From a virus: 44,612 nt of DNA. The notes beneath the pieces were generated by a model, which was given only the letters and a program-made list of their open reading frames with translations, did no database searches and was not told the DNA's origin. The stretch is from positions 1 through 44,612 of IMG/VR virus record IMGVR_UViG_3300025679_000002. One strand, 5' to 3'. The number at the start of each line of letters is the position of its first letter. Position 1 is the stretch's first letter. Below, in pieces: positions 6,004-15,100 of the stretch. The position numbers were made by a program, and so were the translations under genes.

Positions 6004-6474
6004 CTACGCCGCTGTGACGATGTAGCCCGTTGTCTCGCCACGGTTGCGGCCTGTCGCCTTGTAGGTCCGCTCCAACTTGAGCCCGATAGCGTGAGCTACT
6101 TTTAGCATGGACTCAAGACCGCAAGCGCCATCTAGTCGTACCCCGCCGCCTCCCGTGACCGTCATTCCGTAGAGCCGATCTGCGGCCATGCTGTGTTCGT
6201 ACCACGGTTCGCGCGCGGGCGTGAAATAGCGAATGTCAGCACGCTCGGCAACGGCTTGTAGGCGCTTTGGGTAGGTTGCTTCCATCCAATTTCCAACGCT
6301 GGTCCCGGTCATGTCATAGCCGCCACCGTTGCACCTAAAGCGCTTGCCGGTGTTCTGGTCCGTTACGGTCATGATGTTGTAGCCGTACGTCTCGCGCCCG
6401 CGACTCACAGACCATGAGAAAGCCAAGTACGTTGGTTCGATCTCTTCGGGCTGAATCTCTGTCGTGTTCGTCAT
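6004..6474 (-). CDS. Hypothetical protein
   Basis: ATG 6474 is preceded by GAAGGGAC and by a promoter at 6509-6537. It encodes 156 residues: acidic at the start, then YGYNIMTVTDQNTGKRFRCNGGGYDMTG, a Gly-rich TVTGGGGVRLDGACG near residue 112, and a helix with a beta C-terminus. It is the first gene after the promoter and so the most strongly expressed of this module. No family was recognised. Confidence 0.65.
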   Translation of the reverse strand: MTNTTEIQPEEIEPTYLAFSWSVSRGRETYGYNIMTVTDQNTGKRFRCNGGGYDMTGTSVGNWMEATYPKRLQAVAERADIRYFTPAREPWYEHSMAADRLYGMTVTGGGGVRLDGACGLESMLKVAHAIGLKLERTYKATGRNRGETTGYIVTAA

Positions 6475-6508
6475 AATCTTGTCCCTTCGTCATTACTGCA
6501 CTGTGTCA

Positions 6509-6537
6509 AGTATGGCATGAACTAAGCACAGTGTCAA
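6509..6537 (-). promoter_or_regulatory. Sigma70-type promoter of the leftward module
   Basis: On the minus strand TTGACA (6537-6532) is followed by exactly 17 bases and CATACT (6514-6509), with TG one base before the -10 (extended type). TACTTGACAC occurs twice, at 6531-6540 and 6503-6512, and GACACTGTGC / GACACAGTGC are also partial inverted repeats of each other, so an operator may overlap the promoter. Confidence 0.65.
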
Positions 6538-6540
6538 GTA

Positions 6541-6891
6541 GAAAGAGAACGATAAGTGTTACAACTGCGTTACGATTAAATGTCGCCGCGTCTCCCTCAT
6601 TCCTGCTACCATGAACTCGACCAGCGTTCCCTTGACGCCGACACCTCATAACCATTTCGGGGATGGTCATAAGTTGGTTGGCAGTGCGTCTAAGCCGTTT
6701 CCGCAGCCTGACGACTGCCGTAGAAATGAGTTTCAACAACTTTTTGGACCATCTCAAGACTTGCGTTTATCCTGGTCAGTGAGTGGCACTGTACTATTGC
6801 CGGCGACAGATAATGCCTTAGAACGAACCACAGCGCGTGCCAAATGGGTTCAGTTGACTGCTATTCAGCTCAACCCCGCCGCGAACCGTTT
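6541..6891. other. Stretch without a convincing gene
   Basis: This 351-base stretch lies between the leftward promoter and the end of the ribbon-helix-helix gene. It has open frames on both strands (6611-6922 plus, 6506-6757 minus), but neither has a ribosome site or a recognisable protein, and they overlap the regulator gene or the promoter. It may be the 3' untranslated part of the regulator transcript. Confidence 0.4.
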
Positions 6892-7047
6892 TCACTGCTT
6901 AGTCGTCCTGGCTTCTAAGTAGTAGGAGGAGAGGATAGACCTAATCACTGCGCTTAAAGGTTTGCTCGATTTGACTGAATCTTCTTTCAATCGTTCCAAT
7001 AACTCAGGTTTGATGCGTACGTGGATGAGTTCAGATCGTGTGGCCAT
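6892..7047 (-). CDS. Ribbon-helix-helix regulator (Arc/CopG-like)
   Basis: This gene of 51 residues begins MATRSELIHVRIKPELLERL. Residues about 6-12 form the DNA-contacting beta-strand (LIHVRI), followed by helix A (PELLERLKEDSV) and helix B (PLSAVIRSILSSYYLEA), the standard layout of a dimeric ribbon-helix-helix repressor. There is no ribosome site: a TAATGT -10-like box lies seven bases before the ATG and GTGACA lies 18 bases above it, so the mRNA is probably leaderless, which is common in actinobacteria. Three TTGTCACACA boxes overlap this promoter, pointing to autoregulation. Confidence 0.8.
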   Translation of the reverse strand: MATRSELIHVRIKPELLERLKEDSVKSSKPLSAVIRSILSSYYLEARTTKQ

Positions 7048-7086
7048 TGTCACACATTAGGCGTTTGTCACACAGATTGTCACACA
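7047..7086. promoter_or_regulatory. Three direct repeats TTGTCACACA (operator-like) over a promoter
   Basis: Identical 10-mers start at 7047, 7065 and 7077 (steps of 18 and 12 bases). They cover the putative -35/-10 of the ribbon-helix-helix gene (GTGACA, 18-base spacer, TAATGT read leftward) and its start codon. The most natural ligand is that regulator. They are one base longer than, and differ from, the actinobacterial DnaA box TTGTCCACA. Confidence 0.7.
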
Positions 7087-7469
7087 TGATGAGTTAGTGA
7101 TAATGAGACTCAATCTCATTTAGGCAGACTTTCGCTACATTCCGTGATTATCACGATACATTGGCTATCATTCGCTGTCATTCGCTCTCGATCACGTTGA
7201 TAACGCTCTCAGCTTTACGTAATCACTATTATCGGCGTTACTCATGTACACATCACACCTGATGAGCAAGCATATCTATGTGTAGTGATGAGAGAATGAT
7301 GTTCAGAGCATGGTCATGGTGCGAGGTCGTGTGAGTTGTGGGAATCGGCTGTGTGTACAAGTTGCGAACCGGGTATGTGCCCAGACGGGTAGGGAAATGT
7401 AGTAACTATGTCACTTACGTACAAAGCCCAATAAGTTATCCTGTCGTAGACCTAAGAATGGAGTCCACC
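7087..7469. promoter_or_regulatory. AT-richer divergent control region with palindromes
   Basis: This 383-base stretch without a convincing gene separates leftward and rightward genes. It holds AATGAGA-CTCAA-TCTCATT (7102-7120), the near-continuous palindrome CGTGATTATCACG (7143-7155), a tandem TCATTCGCT (about 7168-7187) and CATCAC/GTGATG arms around 7250-7290. Its composition is clearly poorer in GC than the rest. It could hold regulator sites or an origin; no consensus DnaA box was found. Confidence 0.5.
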
Positions 7470-7619
7470 ATGCCCGAGTCAGTCTTTACCCTTCACGACG
7501 GAGCGAACCTTTTGGGTATCCACGCCACTAAGGAAAGCGCCGAGACGTGGTCTCGCGAGGCTACGCCGCCCTATCCAGATGCCACCGTTACCGAATGGTG
7601 CGTCGAGGACTTCGCCTAA
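7470..7619 (+). CDS. Small hypothetical protein
   Basis: ATG 7470 has GGAG six bases upstream, better than the longer in-frame GTG 7338. It encodes 49 residues: MPESVFTLHDGANLLGIHA, then a helix and an acidic end. It resembles small single-domain phage proteins but no family was recognised. It is the only rightward gene in the control region and is closed by a hairpin at 7630-7651. Confidence 0.55.
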   Translation: MPESVFTLHDGANLLGIHATKESAETWSREATPPYPDATVTEWCVEDFA

Positions 7620-7629
7620 CACGAAGAAG

Positions 7630-7651
7630 CCGGAGAACTATGCCTCCGGCC
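7630..7651 (+). terminator. Hairpin after the 7470 gene
   Basis: A perfect 7-bp stem GCCGGAG/CTCCGGC with loop AACTATGC starts 11 bases after the stop codon. There is no T tract, as is often the case for actinobacterial terminators. Confidence 0.5.
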
Positions 7652-7683
7652 CTACCTCCGCATCGCACACCCCGGCTAAGAGG

Positions 7684-7735
7684 CGCCAACTTGTCAACCC
7701 TGAAGACCGCACGTGATCAGTCTTTGGGGTTGGCG
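7684..7735. terminator. Long hairpin between convergent small genes
   Basis: Two alternative pairings exist: CGCCAAC (7684-7690) with GTTGGCG (7729-7735), or CAACCC-TG-AAGAC (7695-7707) with GTCTT-TG-GGGTTG (7720-7732). The hairpin lies just after the end of a tiny leftward gene and downstream of a rightward one, so a bidirectional terminator fits; a switch between the two folds is possible. Confidence 0.45.
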
Positions 7736-7737
7736 TT

Positions 7738-7803
7738 CTAATGCCTTATGAGAAAGACCACTCCACAGATACCGACGATGACGAGGACGACGATTAAAAG
7801 CAT
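7738..7803 (-). CDS. Tiny single-pass membrane protein
   Basis: The start ATG (7803-7801) has GAAGGGAG five bases upstream. It encodes 21 residues, MLLIVVLVIVGICGVVFLIRH, one transmembrane helix followed by a basic end. Such short membrane peptides are common in phages and actinobacteria. It points away from the terminase gene and ends at the long hairpin. Confidence 0.5.
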   Translation of the reverse strand: MLLIVVLVIVGICGVVFLIRH

Positions 7804-7878
7804 GGGACTCCCTTCGAGAGTTATCTCGCGCTTGGGTCCGCCACGCTGTTTTCAGTGTACCTGATAATCTCGTACTAA

Positions 7879-7894
7879 TGTTTCACGTGAAACC
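7879..7894. promoter_or_regulatory. Chromosomal-type parS site (ParB-binding)
   Basis: TGTTTCACGTGAAACC matches the bacterial parS consensus TGTTTCACGTGAAACA at 15 of 16 positions and contains the full 14-bp palindrome GTTTCACGTGAAAC used by actinobacterial ParB. It ends directly at the terminase ATG, where a ribosome site would normally be. No ParA or ParB gene was recognised in the phage, so the ligand would be host ParB. A GATAAT box lies at 7863-7868, just upstream. Confidence 0.75.
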
Positions 7895-9811
7895 ATGGTC
7901 ATAAGCTCCCAGCAGTGGCTCCTCTACGAAGAGTCTCGCGCCAGGGGATTGAACCAGGCGAAAGCCGCCAGAGCCGCGGCGATAGGGATTTCCTCAGCGA
8001 AGCGGCATGATTCTCGCGCTCCCGAGGGTACAAAGTACCGTGAGATTGCCAGATTAGCCAGGAATCAGCCGGACCCGATGCGGCCCGCTCAACTTGGTCC
8101 TGAGGCGAAGAAAGCTTTGAAGGACTTCAACTACTTCCAGAAGCGATACCTAGGCCGGATTGGACTCCCCTGGCAGCAGGACGCGGCGAAGCAGATCGTC
8201 AAATTGCTCCATTCCGAAGACAAGGAGTACGTGGTCATCAACGCCCCCCCGGGAAGTGGTAAATCATCCTTCTTCACCTACGCCCTGCCTCTCTGGTTGA
8301 CGTGTCAGGACAGGGCCATTCGAGGATTAGTAGGTTCGGCAACCGCCAGACTTGCCTCTCAGTACACGGCGAACATCCGTCGAGCTTTGGAATCCACCCT
8401 CCCGATTCTGGCGGATGAGGAGGATTTAGCCAAAGGAATAGCCGTTGACGCCGAGGCCACCCTCTCTGAGGATTTCGGACGCTTCAAGCCCGTCGATCAC
8501 GAGAGTTGGACCAAGGACGCCTTCATCGTCCAGCAGTTCGACGGTGCCTCGATTACCTCAAAAGAACCGACCTGGACCGCCGTCGGGAGGGACCAGGAAT
8601 TCATCGGGGGACGGTACGACTTCTGTATCTGGGACGACCTCGTTACTTCTAACAGACTTAGGTCTTTGGAAACCGTCGAGAAGGACCGGGACTGGTGGGA
8701 CACCTACGCGGAACGACGGTTAGAGCCTGGGGGGTTGCTGATACTCCAGGGTCAAAGAATGGGCGCCAACGATCTGTACAGGTACTGCCTGGACATGGAA
8801 GTAGTCGATATCGAGGAAGACGCCCAGGACGATTTAGAGGGCGTTTCGATGAGGGAGAGTGAAGATGGGTCCAAGAGGAAGTACCACAGCATCATCTACC
8901 GCAGCCACTACGACGAGTTCTGTAAAGGGAAAGACACCCATAAGTTGTCCGCCGACCCTTGGCCCAAGGGCTGCCTTTTGTCTCCAAGAAGGGTTAGCTG
9001 GCGCGAAGTGTCGTCTATGCAGCACCGTCGCCCGGACACCTACGCCCAGGTCTACCAGCAGTTAGACGTTTCCAACGACACGGTTCTCGTGGACCCAGCC
9101 TGGATAAGCGGTTCGGGTAATTTCGTCGGCTGCTGGGACATGGAGAGGGATAGGCTGGAGATTCCCCAAGGGCTCGCTCCTCCCACGTATTCGATAGTCT
9201 CCGTTGACCCCTCTCCCACCAGGTACTGGGCTATCGAGTGGTGGCTGTACAACGAACCCTCGGACCAGTGGTTCCTCATTGATTTACTTAGGTCAGGCTT
9301 GGACGCGCCGGATTTCCTGGACTGGAACCAGAACGAAGCGCAGTACTACGGGGTGATGGAGGACTGGCAGCAGATGAGCTACAAACTGGGTGCTCCGATA
9401 ACCCACTGGATAGTGGAACGTAACGGCGCGCAGAGGTTTCTTCTTCAGTACGACCACGTCCGCAAGTGGCAAGCGAAGAACTCCGTTCAGATAATCCCCC
9501 ACGACACCTACCGCAACAAGGTCGATGACGAGTTCGGGGTGCAGATGATCGCTCCGGCGTTCAAGTTCGGTCGCGTCCGCCTTCCTGGGAAGTCAGCGCG
9601 TAACGCGAAGGTCCAGCCGATGGGCCGGATGCTCGCGATGAAACTGGTGGATGAGGTGACGCGGTTCTCGACCACCTCATCCTCTAAAGGTACGACCGAC
9701 GACTGCGTGATGGCGATGTGGTTCGCGCTCTTTCAGATGCAGTATTTAGCCATCCCATCAAGTACAATCAGGCCTAGCCGCAGACCGTCGTGGTTAGGAA
9801 GGGCGTCGTGA
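7895..9811 (+). CDS. terL: Terminase large subunit
   Basis: This is the ATPase and nuclease that packages DNA into the procapsid. It has 638 residues. Residues 5-45 form a small helix-turn-helix-like segment (GLNQAKAARAAAIGISSAK). Walker A is APPGSGKS (117-124), Walker B is FCIWDD (243-248), and the C-terminal RNase-H-like nuclease has SVDPSP (435-440) and TDDCVMAMW (601-609) with the metal-binding aspartates. No small subunit lies next to it; HTH proteins at 38246 or 41438 are candidates. ATG 7895 has no ribosome site and abuts a parS palindrome. Confidence 0.92.
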   Translation: MVISSQQWLLYEESRARGLNQAKAARAAAIGISSAKRHDSRAPEGTKYREIARLARNQPDPMRPAQLGPEAKKALKDFNYFQKRYLGRIGLPWQQDAAKQIVKLLHSEDKEYVVINAPPGSGKSSFFTYALPLWLTCQDRAIRGLVGSATARLASQYTANIRRALESTLPILADEEDLAKGIAVDAEATLSEDFGRFKPVDHESWTKDAFIVQQFDGASITSKEPTWTAVGRDQEFIGGRYDFCIWDDLVTSNRLRSLETVEKDRDWWDTYAERRLEPGGLLILQGQRMGANDLYRYCLDMEVVDIEEDAQDDLEGVSMRESEDGSKRKYHSIIYRSHYDEFCKGKDTHKLSADPWPKGCLLSPRRVSWREVSSMQHRRPDTYAQVYQQLDVSNDTVLVDPAWISGSGNFVGCWDMERDRLEIPQGLAPPTYSIVSVDPSPTRYWAIEWWLYNEPSDQWFLIDLLRSGLDAPDFLDWNQNEAQYYGVMEDWQQMSYKLGAPITHWIVERNGAQRFLLQYDHVRKWQAKNSVQIIPHDTYRNKVDDEFGVQMIAPAFKFGRVRLPGKSARNAKVQPMGRMLAMKLVDEVTRFSTTSSSKGTTDDCVMAMWFALFQMQYLAIPSSTIRPSRRPSWLGRAS

Positions 9812-11679
9812 CGACCTCTATCGAATCCATCGAGCAGTTCTATCGACAACGACAGGCTGAACGCGGACCCTTGCTGATGCGCTGGGCGGAAGTAGCGCGT
9901 CACGTTGACGGGGATATCACCGTCCCGCTCTCTGAACTGGATAAAGACGAGAAGTCGATGGCCGTCAATCTGATGGGGCCTGGGTTAGACCAATTAGCGA
10001 TGCGAATCGCCTCGACGATGCCCGACATCTCAGTCGATGCTCTACGACCAGGATTCAAGGAATCGGAGAACAGGGCCGACACCAAGCGCAAGGCGATGCT
10101 CTCGTGGTGGGACATGAACCGCATGGATATGATTATGCGCCGGCGAGCTCGGTATCTCCTTGGGTACGCAGCAAGCCCAGTCTCCATCTCCTTCATGGCG
10201 ATGAACCCGCTCGACAAGCGAGAGATGCCCCACTGGCGAGTCTTGAACCCGATGTGCGTCTTTCCCGCTCCGACGACGGACCCCAACGACATCGAGCCGC
10301 CGAACTCCATCCACTCGACGCTGCAGACGTTGTCCTGGCTGCAAGCGACCTACCCAGTGCAAACGTCGGTTCTGTACAAGGGGAAGGCCAATCCCTCTAC
10401 GAAATTTGAAATCCTTGAGTACAACGACGACGAGGAAACCGTCTTACTCGCGTTAGGAGCGGTGAAGGAATCCGACGAAGGTCCTCACTGGATGGCCGCG
10501 AGCACCGTCGCGAACGGGACGCAGAGTTGCGTGGAACTCGCGAGAGTGGTGAACCGCGCCGGGATCCCGTTGACGGTGTATCCCGGCAGGATAACGCTCT
10601 CCAAACTACAGGGGATGTTCGACCAACTCATGCCCGTGTATCACAACGCCTCGAAACTCGCGGCCTTGGAATACATCGCCATCAAGCAAAGTATCTTCCC
10701 CGAGCAGTGGTTGGTCAGCCACCCCAACTCGCCTGGTCAGGCGCAGATAATTAACGCGGCGGACGGGTTAACCGGCGTCATCGGAGAAATCAGGAATGGG
10801 CAACTTCAGCAAACTCAAACCCAGCCATCTGTACAAGCGGCTCAGATGCAGGACCGACTGGAGCGCGTTGGAAGACTCGCTGGAGGACTACCTGCTGAAC
10901 TGGGTGGTGAATCCGCCACGAACATCCGCACCGCACGAAGGGGCGAAGCAGTCCTTGGCGCAGCGATTGACATGCCGGTACAAGAGCATCAAGAGATTTT
11001 TGAAGACAGCCTTGAAGCGGAGAACCGGCGAGCGATAGCGGTCTCTAAAGGACACTGGGGACCGAAGCAGTTCTCGTTCTACATCCCTCGCAACGGGAAG
11101 ATGACCTCAAAAGACTACGTCCCGAACGACGTATTCGAGAACGATCAGAACGTCGTCAAGTACGGAATGACTGGAACGGACGCGAACTCCTTCGTCATCG
11201 CGATGGGACAACGTCTTCAGATGGAAACCATCTCCCAAGAGACCTTCATGGAGATGGACCCAGTTGTTGAGGACGTGCAGGAAGAACTCGCACGCATCAA
11301 CATCGGCGGCGCACGCAGGGCGATGATGAGTTCAGTCGAGAACGGCGCAAGCCAAGGCCAGATTGACCCGACGTTCATCGCTCGCTTCGCCCAAGCCTTA
11401 CAGGACGGCAAGACGAACCCAGAAGATGCCCTGGTCAAGGTACATAAAGAGATGCAGGCCGAACAAGCCGCGCAGCAACCCCCTCCGGGGGCAGCCGCTC
11501 CCCAGCCTGGGCAGATGCCTGGGATGACTGGCGCCCCCGGAGTCCAGGGCGGTGTGCCGATGCCGCCACAGGGCCAAGGGGCACTAGCGAAGATACTCGG
11601 GAACCTTAGGCAACCCGCGGCACAAGGACCAAGTGAGCAGGCTGGGAATGCGCCGCCTCCTAACGCGATGGCACAGTAG
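9808..11679 (+). CDS. Portal protein
   Basis: The start is GTG 9808, overlapping the terminase stop and preceded by AGGAAGGG; GTG 9790 is less likely. It encodes about 623 residues. Its position directly after terL, its size, the helical N-terminus (SIEQFYRQRQAERGPLLMRW), the central strand-rich wing and the long Gln/Ala-rich C-terminal barrel-like helix (QALQDGKTNPEDALVKVHKE) fit a portal, the dodecameric ring through which DNA passes. The last 80 residues are Pro/Gly/Gln-rich and probably disordered inside the head. Confidence 0.78.
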   Translation: MTTSIESIEQFYRQRQAERGPLLMRWAEVARHVDGDITVPLSELDKDEKSMAVNLMGPGLDQLAMRIASTMPDISVDALRPGFKESENRADTKRKAMLSWWDMNRMDMIMRRRARYLLGYAASPVSISFMAMNPLDKREMPHWRVLNPMCVFPAPTTDPNDIEPPNSIHSTLQTLSWLQATYPVQTSVLYKGKANPSTKFEILEYNDDEETVLLALGAVKESDEGPHWMAASTVANGTQSCVELARVVNRAGIPLTVYPGRITLSKLQGMFDQLMPVYHNASKLAALEYIAIKQSIFPEQWLVSHPNSPGQAQIINAADGLTGVIGEIRNGQLQQTQTQPSVQAAQMQDRLERVGRLAGGLPAELGGESATNIRTARRGEAVLGAAIDMPVQEHQEIFEDSLEAENRRAIAVSKGHWGPKQFSFYIPRNGKMTSKDYVPNDVFENDQNVVKYGMTGTDANSFVIAMGQRLQMETISQETFMEMDPVVEDVQEELARINIGGARRAMMSSVENGASQGQIDPTFIARFAQALQDGKTNPEDALVKVHKEMQAEQAAQQPPPGAAAPQPGQMPGMTGAPGVQGGVPMPPQGQGALAKILGNLRQPAAQGPSEQAGNAPPPNAMAQ

Positions 11680-12140
11680 TGCCACACGCACGCTCTTCTC
11701 CTCGCGGAAAGTTACAACCGAACCGCGCTGACTTAACGCGCCCTGCCGTCCAGACCGTCCCCGGTCAAGGTTACGGTGAAGCGGCAGCACAACGATCCGC
11801 GATGCAAGCAATCCCGCTTCCAACGCCACAAGTCCCCGGTGGGGGTGCGCCCACGTCGCCCCCCACCGGCCCTCCCTCCGCGCTCGCAGGCGCTCCGATG
11901 GTTGGTTCTAACGGTCCACTCACCAGACCTACCGAGCGACCGAACGAACCAGTAACGCACGGACTTCCCGTAGGGCCAGGCGCGGGGCCGGAAGCGTTGC
12001 AAGGTGTCGGTGCGGCGGCGAGAGAGAACGCAGTAGAGCAAGGGACGCTTTCGCACCTCCTCACCTCGTTGGCGTCAGTCCCTAACGCCACGTCAGCAAT
12101 CAAAGACTTGGCCGCGCGCGCGACGCAGGGCGTGATGTGA
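11679..12140 (+). CDS. Pro/Gly-rich head-associated protein
   Basis: GTG 11679 overlaps the portal stop (TAGTG). It encodes 153 residues: an Arg-rich start (MPHARSSPRGKLQ), a central GQGYGEAAAQRSAMQAIPLP that resembles small proteins found after the portal in other actinophages, then about 50 residues of Pro/Gly/Thr and a C-terminal helix. It is probably a minor virion component. The function is unknown. Confidence 0.6.
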   Translation: MPHARSSPRGKLQPNRADLTRPAVQTVPGQGYGEAAAQRSAMQAIPLPTPQVPGGGAPTSPPTGPPSALAGAPMVGSNGPLTRPTERPNEPVTHGLPVGPGAGPEALQGVGAAARENAVEQGTLSHLLTSLASVPNATSAIKDLAARATQGVM

Positions 12141-15100
12141 GCCTTCAATCGACTGACCCCACCGCTCCGCCGCCTACGCCAACCGCGTCGGGCTTTTCAA
12201 CATCTCTCAACACCGTTCTGAACACAGCTCCAGAGTTAGCGAAGTCCCCAGGACTCTCCGTTGGGATAGCACAGGCCGGTGGAGATACGCAAGGCAATTC
12301 ACAAGCAGTAGCGAGAGGGACGAACGCCATCTCCGACACGACCGCGCACGCCTCGGTCGCGGCGGCGGTCGGCGGCGGGAACGTCCTGCAAACTGCTCTC
12401 GACTGGTTCGGCAATCACGTCTCTTCGACGGTCGGTCAGTACGGGTCTGACGTTATCAAGGGTGTGCAGAAGGTCGGTTCGGCGGCGCTCGGCACGCTGA
12501 ACAAGCCAATGCAAATCGTCCAGCACGAGTACAGGTATTTACATGACGTGGAGGCGACGCATGGCCCTATGGCCGCGTTACTGGAAGGAATTGGCATAGC
12601 CGCAGGCGCAGTCGGCGGGACTCTTGCCACCGGGAGTCTCTACGGCGGCGTCTTAGGAGCGGAGGCCGCGACGGGTGTTGAGTCGCAACTCTTCTACAAC
12701 GACTCGTGGAGCCGCACCTCGAAGGCTAGTTACGTCGATCCCAACACCCATCAGCAAGTCTCATTCGGGCGCGACGTGGTGTCGGAACTCTCGCGAGTTG
12801 TCCCAGGCCTGCAACGGCAGTCAACCGGATTCAAAGTAACCTCAGGTCTTCTCGACGGGGTGTTCGACATGAACGTCGGTGGGACGGAACTCCTAGGTCT
12901 TGCTGGGAAGGCCAACTCTGCCGAAGGACTCGGGGGGGTCCTGGGTGATTACTTTCCTGGCAAGGCCCCGCAGACGACGGAACAGTTCGACAGTCTGTTG
13001 AACTCAGTCTCAGGTGGCAACGTTCGCAGGGCCTTTCGCGATATCGCGTCCAAGACATCGGGAGAGATTGCTACCGCCTACCGTCCTCTCGCAAATCAGG
13101 CGGATTTCTTAGGCGCCCTCGGGCGGGCGAACACCGAGGAGGATGTCGCGCAGTTGTTCCGCTCAGCAATCAGGACGCACGAACTCGCCTTCATGGAGAA
13201 ACTGCCGACATTCTCCGTAGGAAGGCTTCCCTTCCAGGCGATGCACGAAGCGATGGGCAACTCTGCCATCCCTGGCGTGCAGAATCTCTTTCGTGCAACC
13301 TCTCGCCTGCCGACCTCGTGGGATGACGTAGAGAAGGTTTGGACCAACAAGCAGTTCGACCCCGCGTCCTCTGCCGACAGCGGGATACTCGGTGTCTATA
13401 GAACTGCGTTGTTCACCGAGAACCAGCACACCGCGGCTTCGCTCTCGCAAGCATTTGCCAACGCGGACGTTCCAGGGAAAATCCGTATCTGGAAGAACCT
13501 CCAGATGTCCACCATGATCAACATGGCTGGGTATCACGGCTTCTCGAAGGATGAATACTTAGCAGCCGCGTTCGACGACCCGACGGTCCGAGCGGAGTGG
13601 GGTCACGCAATCGACGAAGCCGTCGCTCAAGGGATGTTCGGCAAGTCTGCGGTGTATGGATACTCACCCGAAGCGGACATCTCGACGGTGAGAGACACGC
13701 AGACGGGCGCCACACACTCAGCAGCGATAACGAAGAACCAGACAGGAAGTTTCGAGTACCTCGACCTCGCAAAAGTCCGACGGGCGGGGCAGATTCTTGG
13801 CAACCACAAGGCTGCTGCGATGATTGGCGGATTCGGGGACTTCGCGTACGACCACGTAACGGCAGCGGTCTTTAAGCGCTGGGTGCTGATGTCACCGTCC
13901 TACGCCATGCACATCTCTCTCGCGGAGTTAATCCCCAACGCGTTACGTCTCGGCCCGTTCACACTTGTACGGAGTTCCGTCGAAGGGCGCATGGCTGAAC
14001 TCGGAGTGAAAGCAGAGCAGGGCGACATCAACGCCGTCGAAGGTATCGTCTACAAAACGCTTCGTCACATCCCGGGACTGACCATCGACTCGAAGAACGT
14101 CCAGTACGCGACGGACGCGATTCTCAGCAACGACGGGCAGATAGTTCCTCGCGCGTTGAGTTCGGGCCACAACTACGCCGACGAGATTCTTCCGCGAGAT
14201 GAGAAGTCGGTCAGCCTCATCAGACGGGGGATGTTCGATTCAGGCAAGACGGCGCAGAAACTCTCTGACGACTTCGCACTCTACGGGGCTGGGAGTAAGC
14301 AGTACGACGACGCGTGGCAGGCGTCGCTGCACGAAAGTTCTAGGGATGAAGCAAGCCAGATGGCCGCGAAGACAATTCGGGCAGGCGCGGCGCGCGGCGA
14401 AACGCTGGACGAAGCGACGGCTAAGGCGACTCAAGAAGTGGCTGCGTACCTCCGTAGTGAACCCGAGGCCTACAAAGGCTTCTTCCTGCGCTCACTACCG
14501 CACATAACGTCGTTTCCCGCTGGGATTGACCGACCTCCCAACATGGATCAGTTCGACGAGTGGGCGAACGCGATTGTGAAGAAAGTGGTTGGAGAGACGA
14601 AGGGTGTTGACGGGACACTGCATGTCCCGCTTCTAAGCCACGTCGCCAATGGAGAGTTGGTCGATGATGCCGAACTCTCCGCTATCCCCGCACACCAACG
14701 CCCACTCATGGTGAAGGGCCGCGAGGCGGTTCCTTCGGGCGACCCCTCACTTCAACGAATCGCCAACTGGGGCTTTCGTCGAGTCCTGAATCCGATGGTG
14801 AACTTCCTCAGCCGTCAACCGATTTGGATGGCGCAGTACATCAAGGAACGCACGCTGCTACAAGACGCAGTGGACCGTGGGTTCTTGAGTGACGACGAAG
14901 CGAAGGTCGCGGCCAACATCCGCTCAACGCAAAAGGTGATGGACAACGTTCACAACCTGACCGACCGCACACAGTGGACCGTGACCTTCAGGAACTGGGC
15001 GCCGTTCTACTTCGCGCAAGAGCAGGCGTATCGCAGGATGGGACGGTTGTTGGCCGACAACCCCGCCGCCTTTAGGAAGTATCAACTGATGATCACTTCC

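Noticed and set aside
6506-6757. 83-residue minus-strand frame
   Set aside because: It contains the leftward promoter and repeats and has no ribosome site.
6611-6922. 103-residue plus-strand frame
   Set aside because: No ribosome site, no recognisable protein, and it overlaps the 3' end of the RHH gene on the other strand.
7047-7086. DnaA boxes
   Set aside because: TTGTCACACA is a 10-mer and does not match TTGTCCACA without an insertion; its position on the RHH promoter explains it better.
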